From Type-B symbiont of Plautia stali (GTDB taxonomy: Bacteria; Pseudomonadota; Gammaproteobacteria; Enterobacterales; Enterobacteriaceae): 64,000 nt of DNA. The DNA lies in assembly GCA_001485295.1 (NCBI GenBank), contig BBOA01000001.1, positions 1 to 64,000 on the forward strand, written 5' to 3'. The notes beneath the pieces are model-generated. The model did no database searches, had not been told where the DNA came from, and saw only the letters and a list, made by a program, of their open reading frames with translations. A program made the translations under genes and the position numbers. This document shows, piece after piece, positions 1-10,213 of the stretch (position 1 is its first letter; every line of letters begins with the position of its first letter).

Positions 1-183
1 GTCGTCGCTTCTTTTTTATGCCTGAAATCCGTGGGCACTCCAGCGCGCTTCTTCTCCCCGCGATAACCATTCTGCATCACGATCAGTTAACGACGATTTT
101 TTACGTAAACGGTTGGCAAGGCAGAGCGCTGACGTTAACCTGAAGGCTCATTTCGTTAAAGTTCACGCTACTGGACACGACAC

Positions 184-1374
184 ATGTTTGAATCTATCTC
201 TGCGGCACCCGCCGATCCTATTCTTGGGCTGGCCGATCTGTTTCGCGCCGACGACCGTCTGCACAAAATTAACCTTGGCATCGGCGTTTATAAAGATGAA
301 ACCGGCAATACGCCGGTGCTGACCAGCGTAAAAAAAGCCGAGCAGTATCTGCTGGAAAACGAAACCACCAAAAATTACCTTAGCATTGATGGTCTGGCCG
401 ATTTTGCGCGCTGCACGCAGGAGCTGTTATTTGGCGTAGATAATCCGCGAATAGCCGCTGACCGCGTGCGCACCGCGCAAACGCCAGGCGGCACCAGCGC
501 GCTGCGCGTGGCGGCGGATTTTCTCACGACGCAGACAGGCGTTAAACGCGTCTGGGTCAGTAATCCCAGCTGGCCGAACCATAAAAACGTCTTTAACGCC
601 GCAGGTCTGGAAGTGTGCGAATACGCCTACTACGACGCGGAAAAACATACCCTGGACTTTGACGGCATGCTGGCCGCGCTGCAGGAAGCTAAAGCGGGCG
701 ACGTGGTGCTGTTCCACGGTTGCTGCCATAACCCGACCGGCATCGATCCAACAGCGGAGCAGTGGCATCAGCTAGCGCAGTTCTCCCAGTCGAAAGGCTG
801 GCTGCCGCTGTTCGACTTCGCCTATCAGGGCTTTGCGCGCGGTCTGAATGAAGACGCGGAAGGCCTGCGTATTTTTGCCGCCTCCCATCAGGAGCTGATT
901 GTCGCCAGCTCTTACTCTAAAAACTTCGGCCTATATAACGAGCGCGTCGGCGCGATTACGCTGGTCGCCGCCGATACGGCAACCGCGGAGACCGCCTTCA
1001 GCCAAGTGAAATATACTATCCGCGCTAACTACTCCAACCCACCGGCGCACGGCGCGGCAGTGGTCGTCACTATCCTGAGCAATAAGGCGCTGCACACTAT
1101 CTGGGAACAGGAGCTGACCGATATGCGCCAGCGCATTCAGCGCATGCGTCAGCTGTTTGTGAACACTCTAGCGGAGAAAGGTGCTACGCGCGATTTCAGC
1201 TTTATCATCCAGCAGAACGGCATGTTCTCTTTCAGCGGGCTGACCAAAGATCAGGTTGTGCGCCTGCGTAACGAGTTCGCCGTCTATGCGGTGAATTCAG
1301 GTCGCGTGAACGTGGCGGGCATGACACCGGACAATATGTTAGCGCTGTGCGAAGCAATTGTCGTCGTACTGTAA
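184..1374 (+). CDS. aspC: Aspartate aminotransferase
   Basis: PLP-dependent transaminase that makes aspartate from oxaloacetate with glutamate as donor (and can act on aromatic 2-oxoacids); cytoplasmic homodimer. The 396-residue product has exactly the E. coli AspC length and is collinear throughout, starting [15 protein letters not shown]. The cofactor lysine lies in SYSKNFG near residue 246, and the substrate-binding arginine region SGRVNVAG is near the C-terminus. The ATG at 184 is chosen by alignment; the ribosome site is weak (ggaca). It is convergent with gloC, 45 bp away, as in K-12. No lesion is visible, so it should be functional. Confidence 0.97.
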   Translation: MFESISAAPADPILGLADLFRADDRLHKINLGIGVYKDETGNTPVLTSVKKAEQYLLENETTKNYLSIDGLADFARCTQELLFGVDNPRIAADRVRTAQTPGGTSALRVAADFLTTQTGVKRVWVSNPSWPNHKNVFNAAGLEVCEYAYYDAEKHTLDFDGMLAALQEAKAGDVVLFHGCCHNPTGIDPTAEQWHQLAQFSQSKGWLPLFDFAYQGFARGLNEDAEGLRIFAASHQELIVASSYSKNFGLYNERVGAITLVAADTATAETAFSQVKYTIRANYSNPPAHGAAVVVTILSNKALHTIWEQELTDMRQRIQRMRQLFVNTLAEKGATRDFSFIIQQNGMFSFSGLTKDQVVRLRNEFAVYAVNSGRVNVAGMTPDNMLALCEAIVVVL

Positions 1375-1419
1375 GCGCAGCGGTAGCTAAAGATGAATGG
1401 GCGGCCAACACAGCCCATT

Positions 1420-2049
1420 TTATTGCAGAAAGGGGTTGCTAATACGTTCGTGTCCCAGCGTCGAGATCGTGCCGTGGCCGGGAACAAAGGTGATATCGTC
1501 GCCCAACGGCAGCAGCTTCTTTTTAATCGAGGCGATCAAATCCTGATAGCTGCCCTGCGGGAAATCGGTGCGGCCTACGCCATCGTGGAAAATCACGTCG
1601 CCGGAAATCAGCAACCGACCAACACGGTCGAAGAAGACGATATGGCCTGGGGTATGACCGGGCGTATGCAAAATCTCCAGCTTAACCTCGCCGACCCGTA
1701 CGCTGTCGCCCTCTTCCAGCCAGCGATCCGGCGTAAAGGGCGCGCACTCCGCCAGACCAAACATGCGGCTCTGGGTCGGTAACGCCTCCAGCCAGAAGGC
1801 ATCCAGCTTCTGCGGCCCGACGATGGGCGCCTGATAGTGCGCAGACAGCTCCGCCGCCGCCCCTACATGGTCGAGATGACCATGCGTCAGTAAAATTTGC
1901 GTGGGGGTAAGACCAAGCTGCTGGAGCGTTTCAATAATGGTTGCCGCATCACCGCCGGGATCGACTAGGGCGGCGGCGCGCGTCGCTTCGCACCAAGTAA
2001 CGGAACAGTTCTGCGCAAAGGCTGTAACGGGAATAATGTGGTAGTTCAT
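1420..2049 (-). CDS. gloC: Hydroxyacylglutathione hydrolase GloC (type II glyoxalase, YcbL)
   Basis: Metallo-beta-lactamase-fold glyoxalase II that hydrolyses S-lactoylglutathione, the second step of methylglyoxal detoxification. The metal-binding motif HGHLDH is near residue 56, with later zinc ligands in HTPGH and the C-terminal PGHG. The start [11 protein letters not shown] at 2049 matches the family; an upstream in-frame start would add seven unsupported residues. The protein ends at NPFLQ, about six residues before the E. coli terminus, which lies outside the active site, so it is probably still active. It is the only survivor of the K-12 run mukB-ldtD-mepK-gloC. Confidence 0.93.
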   Translation of the reverse strand: MNYHIIPVTAFAQNCSVTWCEATRAAALVDPGGDAATIIETLQQLGLTPTQILLTHGHLDHVGAAAELSAHYQAPIVGPQKLDAFWLEALPTQSRMFGLAECAPFTPDRWLEEGDSVRVGEVKLEILHTPGHTPGHIVFFDRVGRLLISGDVIFHDGVGRTDFPQGSYQDLIASIKKKLLPLGDDITFVPGHGTISTLGHERISNPFLQ

Positions 2050-2091
2050 AACGCTCCATGACCGGCGCACGCAGCGTTGCCGGCGTTGCTA

Positions 2092-2646
2092 CTAGTGCCG
2101 AAACGGTCCGGTATCAATATGAACGAAGTTGCTGCAAGGATAATATCCTACACCACCGGCGCACATTGTTAAGGCCGCCTTGCGGATGTTATTCAGCGCG
2201 ATGCCCTTCAATATAGAAATCCATCGCCTGTCCCTTTCCTTTGGTGTGACAGCTGTGCTTCGCCACGCCTAGGCCGCTTTCACACAGCATATTGTTGGTC
2301 GCCAGCGAGCGATAGCCGGAGATCAGCTGAATCGGCTTGCGGGTTTCCAAAAGCGCCTGCAGTCAGATAGATCTGATCGAACAAATGCGGGTCGATGCTT
2401 TTAGTTAGATTGGCGCGATAATCGCGGAAAAAGTGATTCAGACGAGCCAGTTCGCTCTTATCGTAACTTTTCCCATTAAAAAACTCAGTTTTAAGAGTTT
2501 CACCGGTGTGAAGATTGCTCAGCGTCAGCACGCGAGGACGTGACGTGGAAAGCGAGGCCAATAGCTGCGTTAGGCAGTAGCGCCATCCCGGCCGCGGCCG
2601 TTCCGCCAAAAAGCAATTTGCGACGTGTTAAGTTAAAACTGGACAT
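2092..2646 (-). pseudogene. mepK: mepK (ycbK) pseudogene, murein LD-endopeptidase
   Basis: MepK is a periplasmic Zn endopeptidase that cleaves mDap-mDap (3-3) cross-links. The remnant begins with a Tat-type signal, NLTRRKLLFGG, then shifts frame near 2560. The next frame carries RPRVLTLSNLHTGET and LNHFFRDYRAN, and another shift follows LFDQIY. The 3' third (2095-2280) still shows KGQAMDFYIEG and SNFVHIDTGP in scattered frames. The penultimate Trp codon has become TAG (2092-2094). At least two frameshifts plus the stop make it non-functional. Its partner in 3-3 cross-link chemistry, ldtD, is dead next door. Confidence 0.9.
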
Positions 2647-2755
2647 GAAAAACGGTTACCTGAGATTGAAGCCATCGAAATGTGCAAAAACTGCACAAGG
2701 CCGAACTATAACCGTCCGCCAAGGTCTCGTCAACCCACTGTAAAGAGGTTTGTAC

Positions 2756-2777
2756 GGCGATCCTAGACGGGATCGCC
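2756..2777. terminator. Inverted repeat between ldtD and mepK
   Basis: Perfect 8-bp stem GGCGATCC / GGATCGCC with a six-base loop (2764-2769), followed on the + strand by ATTTT. It sits in the 178-bp gap between the two pseudogenes. It may be an old terminator or attenuator; the T-tract is too weak to decide the direction. Confidence 0.35.
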
Positions 2778-2824
2778 ATTTTGGAAGACTGGGGTGATAA
2801 GGAACAGAGTTAGAAAATCAAGGA

Positions 2825-4474
2825 TTAGAGCAGCAGCTGCCCGGCCCGCGCCAGCACCTGACTGCCGGAACGGGCAGGGTCATCATAATTGTAAATATCT
2901 GTGCGGAACTGCAGCTTGCCGTCATCGGCGACCCAAGCGGTCAGATAGTACAAATTCACCGGAATGCAATGACGGATCGGTACATAGCGCGTATCACCCT
3001 GTTTCAACTGGTCTGAAATGCGCGAATCGTTCCAGCCCGTATCCTGCAACAGCAGCCCCGCCAGCTCAGACGCTTTGTTGACGCGCACGCAGCTTGAACT
3101 CATCGCGCGAATATCGCGCTGGAACAGCCCATAGTTCGGCGTGTCGTGCGATAGCGTCCGAACTCGGCATATTGAACTTATAGCGGCCCAGCGAGTTAGT
3201 CGTGCCCGGCGCTTGGCGCAGGCGATAGGGGAACGATGACGCCGACACCATGCTCCAGTCGATCATGCTAGGGTCGATTACTTCCGCATCCGCGCTCCAG
3301 CCGGAAAGCAGCGTATAGCCGTGCTTATAGAGATAGCTCGGGTCCTGCTTCATCTTGGGAATAATATCTTGGCGCACCAGCGTCGTCGGCACGTTCCACG
3401 GCGGATTTAGCACGACATTATTGAGCGCACTACGCATCAGCGGCGTTTTCCGATCGGGGCGGCCGACGATGACGCGTGACGAGAGGATTTTGCTGCGGTT
3501 GTTGTAGTAGGTCAGCGAGTAATTAGGGATATTGACCATAATGCCGTTATACATGTCATCCGGTAGTAGGCGCAGACGCTGGATATTAAGCGCCACCAGC
3601 GCGGCACGCATCTGCGGCGTGACGTTGAGCCATTCGCGGGTGCGCGGACCGATAGCGCCGTCGCTGCCCAACCCCTGCCACTGCTGAAAGCGTTTCACCG
3701 CCTCCACAAGCGCGGTGTCATAAACCTTGTCGCCACCTGCGTCAACGCTGCTATTCTGCACGTTGCCCGCCGCTTGCGGCGTCTGCGCGGCGAAATCGCC
3801 GACGCTGGCCGCCGAAGGACAGACCGCCGCGGGCTGTGCGCTTTGGCTGACCGGCACCGACCCGGCGGTCTGCGCAGAGAGCATGCCGGTGCGCTGTAAA
3901 ATGTCGCGCAGCGTGGGCACGTCGTCACTCACTTGGCCGAGGCGCAACGTGTCGCGGTTTTTCAACTGCGGCCACGTATGAGAATCAGCCAGCAGCTGAT
4001 TCAGCGCGGCGTGCATCGGCGCATATTGCGGATGCTGCGGCACCAGCGAGGCGACGAAAGAGACGGACGCCCCGGAGAGCACCGCATTTTGCCACTGGTT
4101 CACCACCGCCACCGACGGCGGCGCCAGTTTGTAAGGCACGTTGCTGTAGAGCCAGTTTTCGCCTTGCGTCGGCACGCTGGAAACGAACTGCAGATAGCCC
4201 AGCATAGCGTCGCTGAGCACTACGTCGCGCGCAAATCGGCTGATACTAGGATCGGTCAGGCGATCGACCCAGCGCGTAAACTGCGGCTGCACACCCGACA
4301 TCGCCACTTCCGCCAGCTGCTGTTGGAACTGCTGCACTGCCGCGTGATGCTGCCACATCGGCCGCATATTGTGCGCCGCATAGAGCGTCGCCAGCAAGGC
4401 TTGATAGAACGGCGGCTCTTTGCCAGCGAACGCCTGACGCAGGCGCTGCTGGCTGTCGCTGCGCGTCAGCAGAG
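2825..4474 (-). pseudogene. ldtD: ldtD (ycbB) pseudogene, L,D-transpeptidase
   Basis: LdtD forms 3-3 peptidoglycan cross-links in the periplasm (E. coli 615 aa). Two lesions are visible. First, the signal peptide and roughly the first 70 codons are missing: similarity begins near 4466 ([11 protein letters not shown]), directly joined to the mukB remnant. Second, a frameshift near 3150, after [16 protein letters not shown], separates the bulk of the protein from the segment with the catalytic cysteine. That segment ([11 protein letters not shown], ending at 2825) is intact in another frame. The peptidoglycan-binding stretch VEAVKRFQQWQGLG is present in the first frame. Without export signal and with the active site out of frame, it cannot work. 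Confidence 0.92.
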
Positions 4475-6165
4475 AAGCCGGGCATACCGACGACGTGCAC
4501 ATGTTCGGTATTATTAAACACTTTGCGCACCAGTTTATAAGTTGTGCCTTTCTCCGGGCTAATGTTTTCCGGCGCGGCGCTCACCAGACGCGTTGCTTCG
4601 TCGAGGAACCGCAGACGGCAGGTAGAGATATCTTTGCCGCGCAGGTCGACGCGACTCCTCTTCCTAGCTCTGCACCACCATCACCAGAATAAACATCCCG
4701 ATGTCAATCGCCTCACCACGAGACAGCGCCCCGCTCTTGGCGCGTAACCAGCCGTCGGAGCCGCGGTTGACTTCGACTTCCATCTCCAGATAGTTGCGGT
4801 AGTCCAGCAGCTCTTCGCCGATGATGGTCTGCGGCGTGCGCTGGCCCATATCAATCTGCGGGTTGAGACGCTGATAGAGTTTCGCTACCGCTTCTGAGAA
4901 GGTCAGTCGGCTGCTGTTAAAGAAGATCCTGATGATGCTCGTGCTCTTCCGACAGGGTATCCAGCAGCATGGCGTGGGCTTGGCGCACGTTGACGTTAAG
5001 TCGCACGCTGCGCACCTGACCGAAGCTCACCATCTGCAGTCCCTAGTTCAGCTAACGAATACGGTTCTGCTCGCGCTGAATGGTTTTGCGAATGATCTTG
5101 GAGCCGCTGCGCGAGCTGATCGCCAGCGTCTGCTTGCGCGCCTTCATCTCTTCGGTCAGACGGTTCAGCTCGATCTCCATCTGCTCAATCGCCTCGACCG
5201 GATCGTCGATGCGGATGATGTCCTAGTGAATACGCTCGCGCAGATCTTTCAGCATGCTGGCGGAGTCACCGTAGCTTAAGCGGGCACGACGTTGCACCAC
5301 TTCCGTCAGGGCGAACGCCTGCTGACGCGTCACGCGCTGCTGCTGCGCCTGCTGGTAAGTCCACCTGCAGCTGTTCGTGCTGTTCAAGGTCGCTTTGCAA
5401 GACGCCGATCAGCTACTCCAGCTTCGTGAGTTTTGCGCCGTGCTGATGCAGGAAACGCGCCACGTCCTGCGCCACCTCGACCTGCTCGCAGATCTCGTCG
5501 CAGCGATCGGCTAGCGTATCGTCCAGCAGCAGATTGACGCGCGGTAGCAGGCGGGTTGCCCTATTTCGCCAGATTGTACTGCTAGCGCTGCTGCTTGTTG
5601 CTTTCATGCTGATTCAGGGCGCGCTCCAGCTCGGTACGGCGGGCGTTAAACTGGCGGATATGCGCTTCGGGATCCTCCTCAAAGTCGACCGCCAGATGCA
5701 TGCCGATAAAGCTGCTGAAAGACTGATGCAGATGCTGCATTTTCTGCACGTCGAACGAGAGTGTGGCGTAGCGTTCCGCTAGGCGTCTGCGCTTCCAGCT
5801 CGTGGTAGCGCATCAGCGTCATAGGCGCGCCCTGACGTTTGCAGAACTCTGCCAGCAGGCGTTCCCTCATGCTGCTCGCGCAGGTGCTGCTCCATTTCGC
5901 TAAGACACAGGCGCAGCACCTTGCGACCGGTTTGCCACGCCTCCTAGCGCGGTACCTCGCCGGCGACGCTGGTCACTAGCGCCAGCGTCTGCTCGAACTG
6001 GTTGTGCGCCGCTTCCGCCACGCTCAGCTCCTGCTCCAGCCACAGCAGGGTTTCCGTCGCTTCCTCTTCGGTCGCCTGGAAACGCGCCTACGACTCGTCG
6101 GCGTTGTCCTGAGTCAAATCGAGGCAGCTGGGCACAGCGTACGGGCACGCTCCAGCGCCTGCTGA
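4475..6165 (-). pseudogene. mukB: mukB remnant (SMC-like condensin subunit)
   Basis: MukB (about 1480 aa in E. coli) is the ATPase of the MukBEF condensin. Only scattered pieces remain, in order on the minus strand: coiled-coil YQQALERARTLC and ATEEEATETLL (about 6165-6050), FCKRQG (about 5840), YATLSFDVQ to [11 protein letters not shown] (5770-5500), a middle coiled coil, then the C-terminal head [20 protein letters not shown] (about 4800) and [19 protein letters not shown] (about 4550). The 5' third is deleted, a further block of some 230 codons is missing near 5790, and about 20 codons of the head around the Walker B/D-loop are gone. Many in-frame stops are present (for example TGG to TAG near 4665). 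mukE and mukF are absent. Clearly dead. Confidence 0.93.
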
Positions 6166-6373
6166 TACTAATGGCCGCGCTTGCGCCAGTCCGCTGGAGA
6201 TTTTGCTCCAGTCTGCCGCCGGCGTCGAGCACGCGCCGCGGACCGGCGCCGAGGGTCGGCAGAATTGCCTCAAGCTCGTCCCACAGGATCGCCTGATGCA
6301 CCATCCCTTCGGTGGTGCCGTAAATGTTTTGCGAAAATTTTTCCGAGAGATCGTCGAAGTTACGATCCTGCAT
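6166..6373 (-). pseudogene. cmoM: cmoM 5' fragment (tRNA cmo5U methyltransferase)
   Basis: CmoM (SmtA) is the SAM-dependent methyltransferase that converts cmo5U to mcmo5U at the wobble base of some tRNAs. The first 53 codons, MQDRNFDDLSEKFSQNIYG through the SAM-binding VLDAGG, are intact. A frameshifted SSGLAQ block follows, and then the reading passes straight into mukB coiled-coil sequence near 6165. The other 200 codons of cmoM, plus mukF, mukE and the mukB 5' end, were removed by one or more deletions. The locus is divergent from elyC, as in K-12. Confidence 0.88.
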
Positions 6374-6498
6374 AGCATGTGCTCCGGTATACTGCGCTCA
6401 GACTTGTACTATTTTGTCACAGCCCCAACAAGAATGAACCTTTTATCCTCTTCTTACTTTCCGGCTGCTGTTTTTTCGGACAACAAGGAGTTTTTTTG

Positions 6499-7269
6499 AT
6501 GTTTTTTGCGCTGAAAAAACTGGTGGGCGGGCTGTTAATGCCTTTACCGCTGCTGCTGCTGGTAATGGCGGCGGGCATTTTACTGCTTTGGTTCAGCCGC
6601 TGGCAGAAAAGCGGCAAAATTTTAGTCACGCTAAGCTGGGCGCTGCTGCTGCTATTAAGTCTGCAGCCGGTAGCCGACCGCCTGCTGCTGCCGCTGGAAT
6701 CGTGTTACGCTACCTGGAACGGCGCGGAAAAAATCGATTTTGTCGTGGTGTTGGGCGGCGGCTATACTTTTAATCCCAACTGGGCGCCGAGTTCCAATCT
6801 GATTGGTAATAGCCTACCGCGCGTTGCGGAAGGCGTGCGCCAGTGGCGACGTCATCCGCAGGCGACGATGATTTTCACCGCCGCCGCCGGACGCAATCCG
6901 GTCAGCAGCGCGCAGGTAGCGGCGTCGGTCGCGCTGAGCCTAGGGGTGCCGCAGGATCATATACAGCTGCTGGATCGGCCGAAGGATACCGAAGAAGAAG
7001 CGCGAGCGGTGCGCGGCCTAGTCGGGCAGCGCCCTTTTCTGCTAGTGACCTCCGCTAACCATATGACGCGCGCGCTGAATTTTTTCCACGCCGCTGGCTT
7101 AACCCCGATCGCTGCACCCGCCAACCAGCTGGCGGTGACCTCGCCGCTTAACTGGTGGGAGCGCGCTATTCCCTCGCCGCTCTGGCTTAGCCACAGCGAT
7201 CGCGTCGCCTATGAGGCGCTGGGACAGGCGTGGCAGTGGCTGACTCCTTCAGCCGAGTCAAGGCAGTAA
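6499..7269 (+). CDS. elyC: Envelope biogenesis factor ElyC (DUF218)
   Basis: Inner-membrane DUF218 protein linked to peptidoglycan and enterobacterial common antigen homeostasis in E. coli. The 256-residue product starts MFFALKKLVGGLLMPLPL at 6499, preceded by a good AAGGAG at 6485-6490; a longer in-frame start at 6379 lacks a ribosome site. Two N-terminal membrane segments (about 10-30 and 38-56) are followed by the periplasmic domain with the family motif VVLGGGY (about residue 82), the conserved DTEEEA, and PFLLVTSANHMTRA. The C-terminus IPSPLWLSHSDRVAYEALGQ matches the E. coli protein. No defect is seen. Confidence 0.95.
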   Translation: MFFALKKLVGGLLMPLPLLLLVMAAGILLLWFSRWQKSGKILVTLSWALLLLLSLQPVADRLLLPLESCYATWNGAEKIDFVVVLGGGYTFNPNWAPSSNLIGNSLPRVAEGVRQWRRHPQATMIFTAAAGRNPVSSAQVAASVALSLGVPQDHIQLLDRPKDTEEEARAVRGLVGQRPFLLVTSANHMTRALNFFHAAGLTPIAAPANQLAVTSPLNWWERAIPSPLWLSHSDRVAYEALGQAWQWLTPSAESRQ

Positions 7270-7270
7270 G

Positions 7271-7999
7271 CTGGACGTCAGCGTGGTCGAAGCGCGTGCG
7301 GTTGAATTCGCCATACTGCACCCGCCCGTCGATGTAGTCCCACAGCTGGTACAGCCAGCGGCTTCAGAGGAAGCTTTCAGCAACCGGCGCTCGGCGTAGA
7401 TAGTGCTGCATCAGCGTCTGTTCCGCCGGGTTTTCGCCGAGATGGATCAGCTCGTATTTACGCGGCGCTAATAAGATCGCCCCAAGTTGCGTCATCGCCA
7501 GCAGCTGACCGCGGCGCGCGTTTTTAATAATTCTGGTGAGGCGGAGATTGCCGTGCAGCATCAAGCAGGGATCGTCGAAGTCGCGAAAGAGATGCGCTAG
7601 CTGCTCGCGGCTGCGAAACAGCACCTGTCGATCGGCGAGAGTGAATGCGGGTAGCTACAGATAGCTGAGCGTGAACCATAACACCTCCACGCGCTGGTGA
7701 AACCAGACGGGCCAGCCGTTTGCTGCGTGCTGTTGACGATGCCGACTAGGCCGTGGCTGCTGATGCGGTGCCAGCTGCTGCCAGCGGGCGGCGTCGTGCG
7801 TCGGCGGAGACGCCGTTGAGGCACCCCCTCAGCAGCATTTCATGTACCCGGCTGCTGCTAAGCTCAGCATCAGCGGCATCGGTTTGTCATGACGCTCGTA
7901 GAGCGCATAGAGCCGCGTCGGCGACTGTTCGCTGATGGTTTCGAGTCGGCCGACCGTCTCGCCCAACACCAGCGACAGTTCAGATTTGAGACTTTCCAT
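7271..7999 (-). pseudogene. ycbJ: ycbJ pseudogene (putative phosphotransferase)
   Basis: YcbJ (297 aa in E. coli) is an uncharacterised protein with an aminoglycoside-phosphotransferase-like fold. The remnant starts MESLKSELSLVLGE at 7999 and shows LYALYERHDKPMPLML before losing frame. The best-preserved part (7624-7364) contains LFRDFDDPCLMLHGNLRL and PVAESFL, then a TGG to TGA stop at the conserved Trp of AESFIWRRW. The last codons run into the elyC 3' end without the original stop. It lies between elyC and kdsB exactly as in K-12. Several stops and shifts: dead. Confidence 0.87.
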
Positions 8000-8102
8000 G
8001 CATCCTACTCAAGGAAAACATCACACCATCCTAGAGGCATCAGCGGGCAAAGATACAGAAACAGATAAATAAAAAGCGTAGTGGGCGGGATCCCCCGACC
8101 GC

Positions 8103-8852
8103 TTAACCCTGCAGCGCGGCGCGCACGCGCGCCAGATCTTCCGGGATGTCCACGCCGACGCCCGGCACGGTTTCTGCCACGGCAACGTGGATCTTTTCGC
8201 CATACCAGAGCACGCGCAGCTGCTCTAGCAGTTCGATTCGCTCCAGCGGACAAGGCTCCCAGGAGACGTAGCGACGAATAAAACCAGCACGATAGGCATA
8301 AATGCCGATATGGCGCAGCAGCGTATCGTCGATCGTCTCGCGGGAGGCGGCGTAGAGTTCACGATCCCAAGGAATAGTGGCGCGAGAGAAATAGAGCGCG
8401 TAGCCCTGCGCGTCCATCACCACTTTCACTGCGTTAGGGTCGAACGCCTCTTCCGCGTTATGAATCGGCACCGCCAGCGTCGCCATGCCCGCCTGCGCGC
8501 CGGCCAGATTCGCCGCCACCTGACGTACGATCTCCGGCGGGATCAGCGGCTCGTCGCCCTGTACGTTGACAATGATCTCGTCGTCGGCGAAGCCGCAGGT
8601 TTCGATTACTTCAGCCAGCCGTTCCGTGCCTGATTGGTGGTCGGCGCGCGTCATGCAGACTTCGCCGCCCACCGCTTCCACCGCCGCTTTCACATCTGGA
8701 TGATCGGTCGCGACAATCACGCGGCTGGCGCCGGAGGCGCGCGCGCGCTCCATCACATGAACAATCATCGGCTTTCCGGCGATATCGACCAGCGGTTTAC
8801 CGGGCAGGCGCGTCGAGGCGTAGCGCACAGGAATAATGGCCATGAAATTCAT
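8103..8852 (-). CDS. kdsB: 3-deoxy-manno-octulosonate cytidylyltransferase
   Basis: Makes CMP-Kdo from CTP and Kdo, the activated sugar added to lipid IVA in LPS inner-core synthesis; cytoplasmic. The 249-residue product equals the family length. The nucleotidyltransferase N-terminus [13 protein letters not shown] is at about residues 8-20, with [10 protein letters not shown] near residue 100 and [13 protein letters not shown] at the C-terminus. Its ATG overlaps the TGA of ycaR (ATGA, 8849-8852), so the two are translationally coupled. It belongs to the msbA-lpxK-(ycaQ)-ycaR-kdsB envelope block and is kept although its neighbours ycaQ and ycbJ have decayed. Confidence 0.97.
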   Translation of the reverse strand: MNFMAIIPVRYASTRLPGKPLVDIAGKPMIVHVMERARASGASRVIVATDHPDVKAAVEAVGGEVCMTRADHQSGTERLAEVIETCGFADDEIIVNVQGDEPLIPPEIVRQVAANLAGAQAGMATLAVPIHNAEEAFDPNAVKVVMDAQGYALYFSRATIPWDRELYAASRETIDDTLLRHIGIYAYRAGFIRRYVSWEPCPLERIELLEQLRVLWYGEKIHVAVAETVPGVGVDIPEDLARVRAALQG

Positions 8853-9031
8853 GGCTGGATCTCTTCAACGGAGAGCGTGCGCGCTTCGTTTTCTAGTAGT
8901 ACCGGAATACCGTCGCGCACCGGAAACGCCAGCGTGTCAGGTTTACAAATCAGTTCCTGCTGCGCACTGTTGTAATAGAGTTTGCCGTTGCATACCGGGC
9001 AGGCAACGATTTCGAGTAAACGGTGATCCAT
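8849..9031 (-). CDS. ycaR: UPF0434 (Trm112-like) family protein YcaR
   Basis: Small zinc-ribbon-like protein of 60 residues, function unproven; Trm112/UPF0434 family. [18 protein letters not shown] carries the conserved CPxC pair, and [18 protein letters not shown] is the second family block. The start at 9031 is chosen over an upstream in-frame codon because GGAGGA lies just upstream of it (about 9034-9039) and because it matches the 60-aa E. coli protein. Overlaps the kdsB start by four bases. Confidence 0.93.
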   Translation of the reverse strand: MDHRLLEIVACPVCNGKLYYNSAQQELICKPDTLAFPVRDGIPVLLENEARTLSVEEIQP

Positions 9032-9117
9032 ATGTCCTCCATCACGGACCGATTGCATAAAACGCTAAGGATACCATAGCACAGTGTCTCAGCGTGCGCG
9101 GAAAGCGGCCGCAAAGC

Positions 9118-10189
9118 TCAGGAATTCAGCGCCCACTCCGTCGGCTAGTGCGGTCGCAGCTCGGCGGGCATCTGTTCAAACAGCACGCTTTCTGCATCCT
9201 GCCACTCTGCAAAGCGGCTAATTGCCTGACGAATATCGTTAGCGGCGGTCACGCGTGCGTCCGGCTCCAACCAGAGGTTTTTCACCACCAGCCGTCGCGC
9301 CTGACGCTGAATACGCGCATCCAGCCGCGCTTTAATGAGGCCGCGATGCAACACTAGCAGCACGAAGTAGCCATATTTGCGCTTTGCCTCCAAGGTATAG
9401 CATTCGAGTCGGCAGTCGAACTGGAACAGCTCCAGCACGCGGCGCCGAGCAGCCGCAGCAGATCGCGATGCAGCCATATCTCGCCCGTCCGCTGCGTCTC
9501 TTCCAAGTAAGGCTTCAGCGTCACGCGCCTGAGACGGTAGTAATCCGGCAACCAAGCAGCGAGGAAAATAACGAGGCGGCACGCACTGTTACACAGTATT
9601 TCCCACTGCGCATCCGCTTCGCTGAGCACGTGCAACGCATACTGCCACTCCGGCAGCAAGTGCGAATGTAGATCTTAAACGCGCTGAACAGATTCTCTAG
9701 ATGACGCTCGTGCGGCTTCCAGACCCACCCAGCCGGGTTTGTGGTTTTCGCTGCTGGCGAAGTTGGCAGCACGCACTAGGCCTTGCTCTGCAATATGCTA
9801 CAGCAGCTCAGCGATCGCCTGCTGATGGTCGCGCATCCACTAGGCGTTATATTTCCAGCCAAGCCGTTCTGGTTCGAGCATGCGATGGCGCAGCAGTAGA
9901 TAGTCTTCGCGCGGGATAAAATAGGCTTCGTGCGCCCAGTATTCAAACAGTTCGCCCTCTGCGCCAGCACCTGTTTCAGCCAGCCCGGCGGATAGCTACC
10001 GAGGCGGCTGAACAGCACTAGGTAAAGACTGCGCACGACAACGTGGATGGTATCAATTTGCAGCAGAGACATGTACTGGATCGCCGCGAGAAAGTCGGGA
10101 TAGCATGCGCGTTTTAATGACGCGTGTAGCAGACCCTGCGTGGCCAGCTGAAGATTGCGTGCCTGTTGAAGCGAAAGCGTTGTGTTCAT
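9118..10189 (-). pseudogene. ycaQ: ycaQ pseudogene (interstrand-crosslink DNA glycosylase)
   Basis: YcaQ (410 aa) is a winged-helix (HTH_42) DNA glycosylase that unhooks interstrand crosslinks. The remnant starts with the intact N-terminus (LSLQQARNLQLATQGLL, SLLQIDTIHVV, LYLVLFSRLGSYP) and then breaks. Later pieces are WVWKPHERHLENLFS (about 9720), DYYRLRRVTLKPYLEE (about 9530), FDCRLECYTLEAKRKYGYFVL (about 9400) and the final PTEWALNS, each in a different frame. A TAG interrupts the C-terminus at 9145. Numerous frameshifts: dead. Confidence 0.9.
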
Positions 10190-10213
10190 TCCCTTCCTAC
10201 GTTCAACATGTGG

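Noticed and set aside
3933-4517. A 194-codon + strand frame rich in Arg and His.
   Set aside because: Antisense shadow of ldtD.
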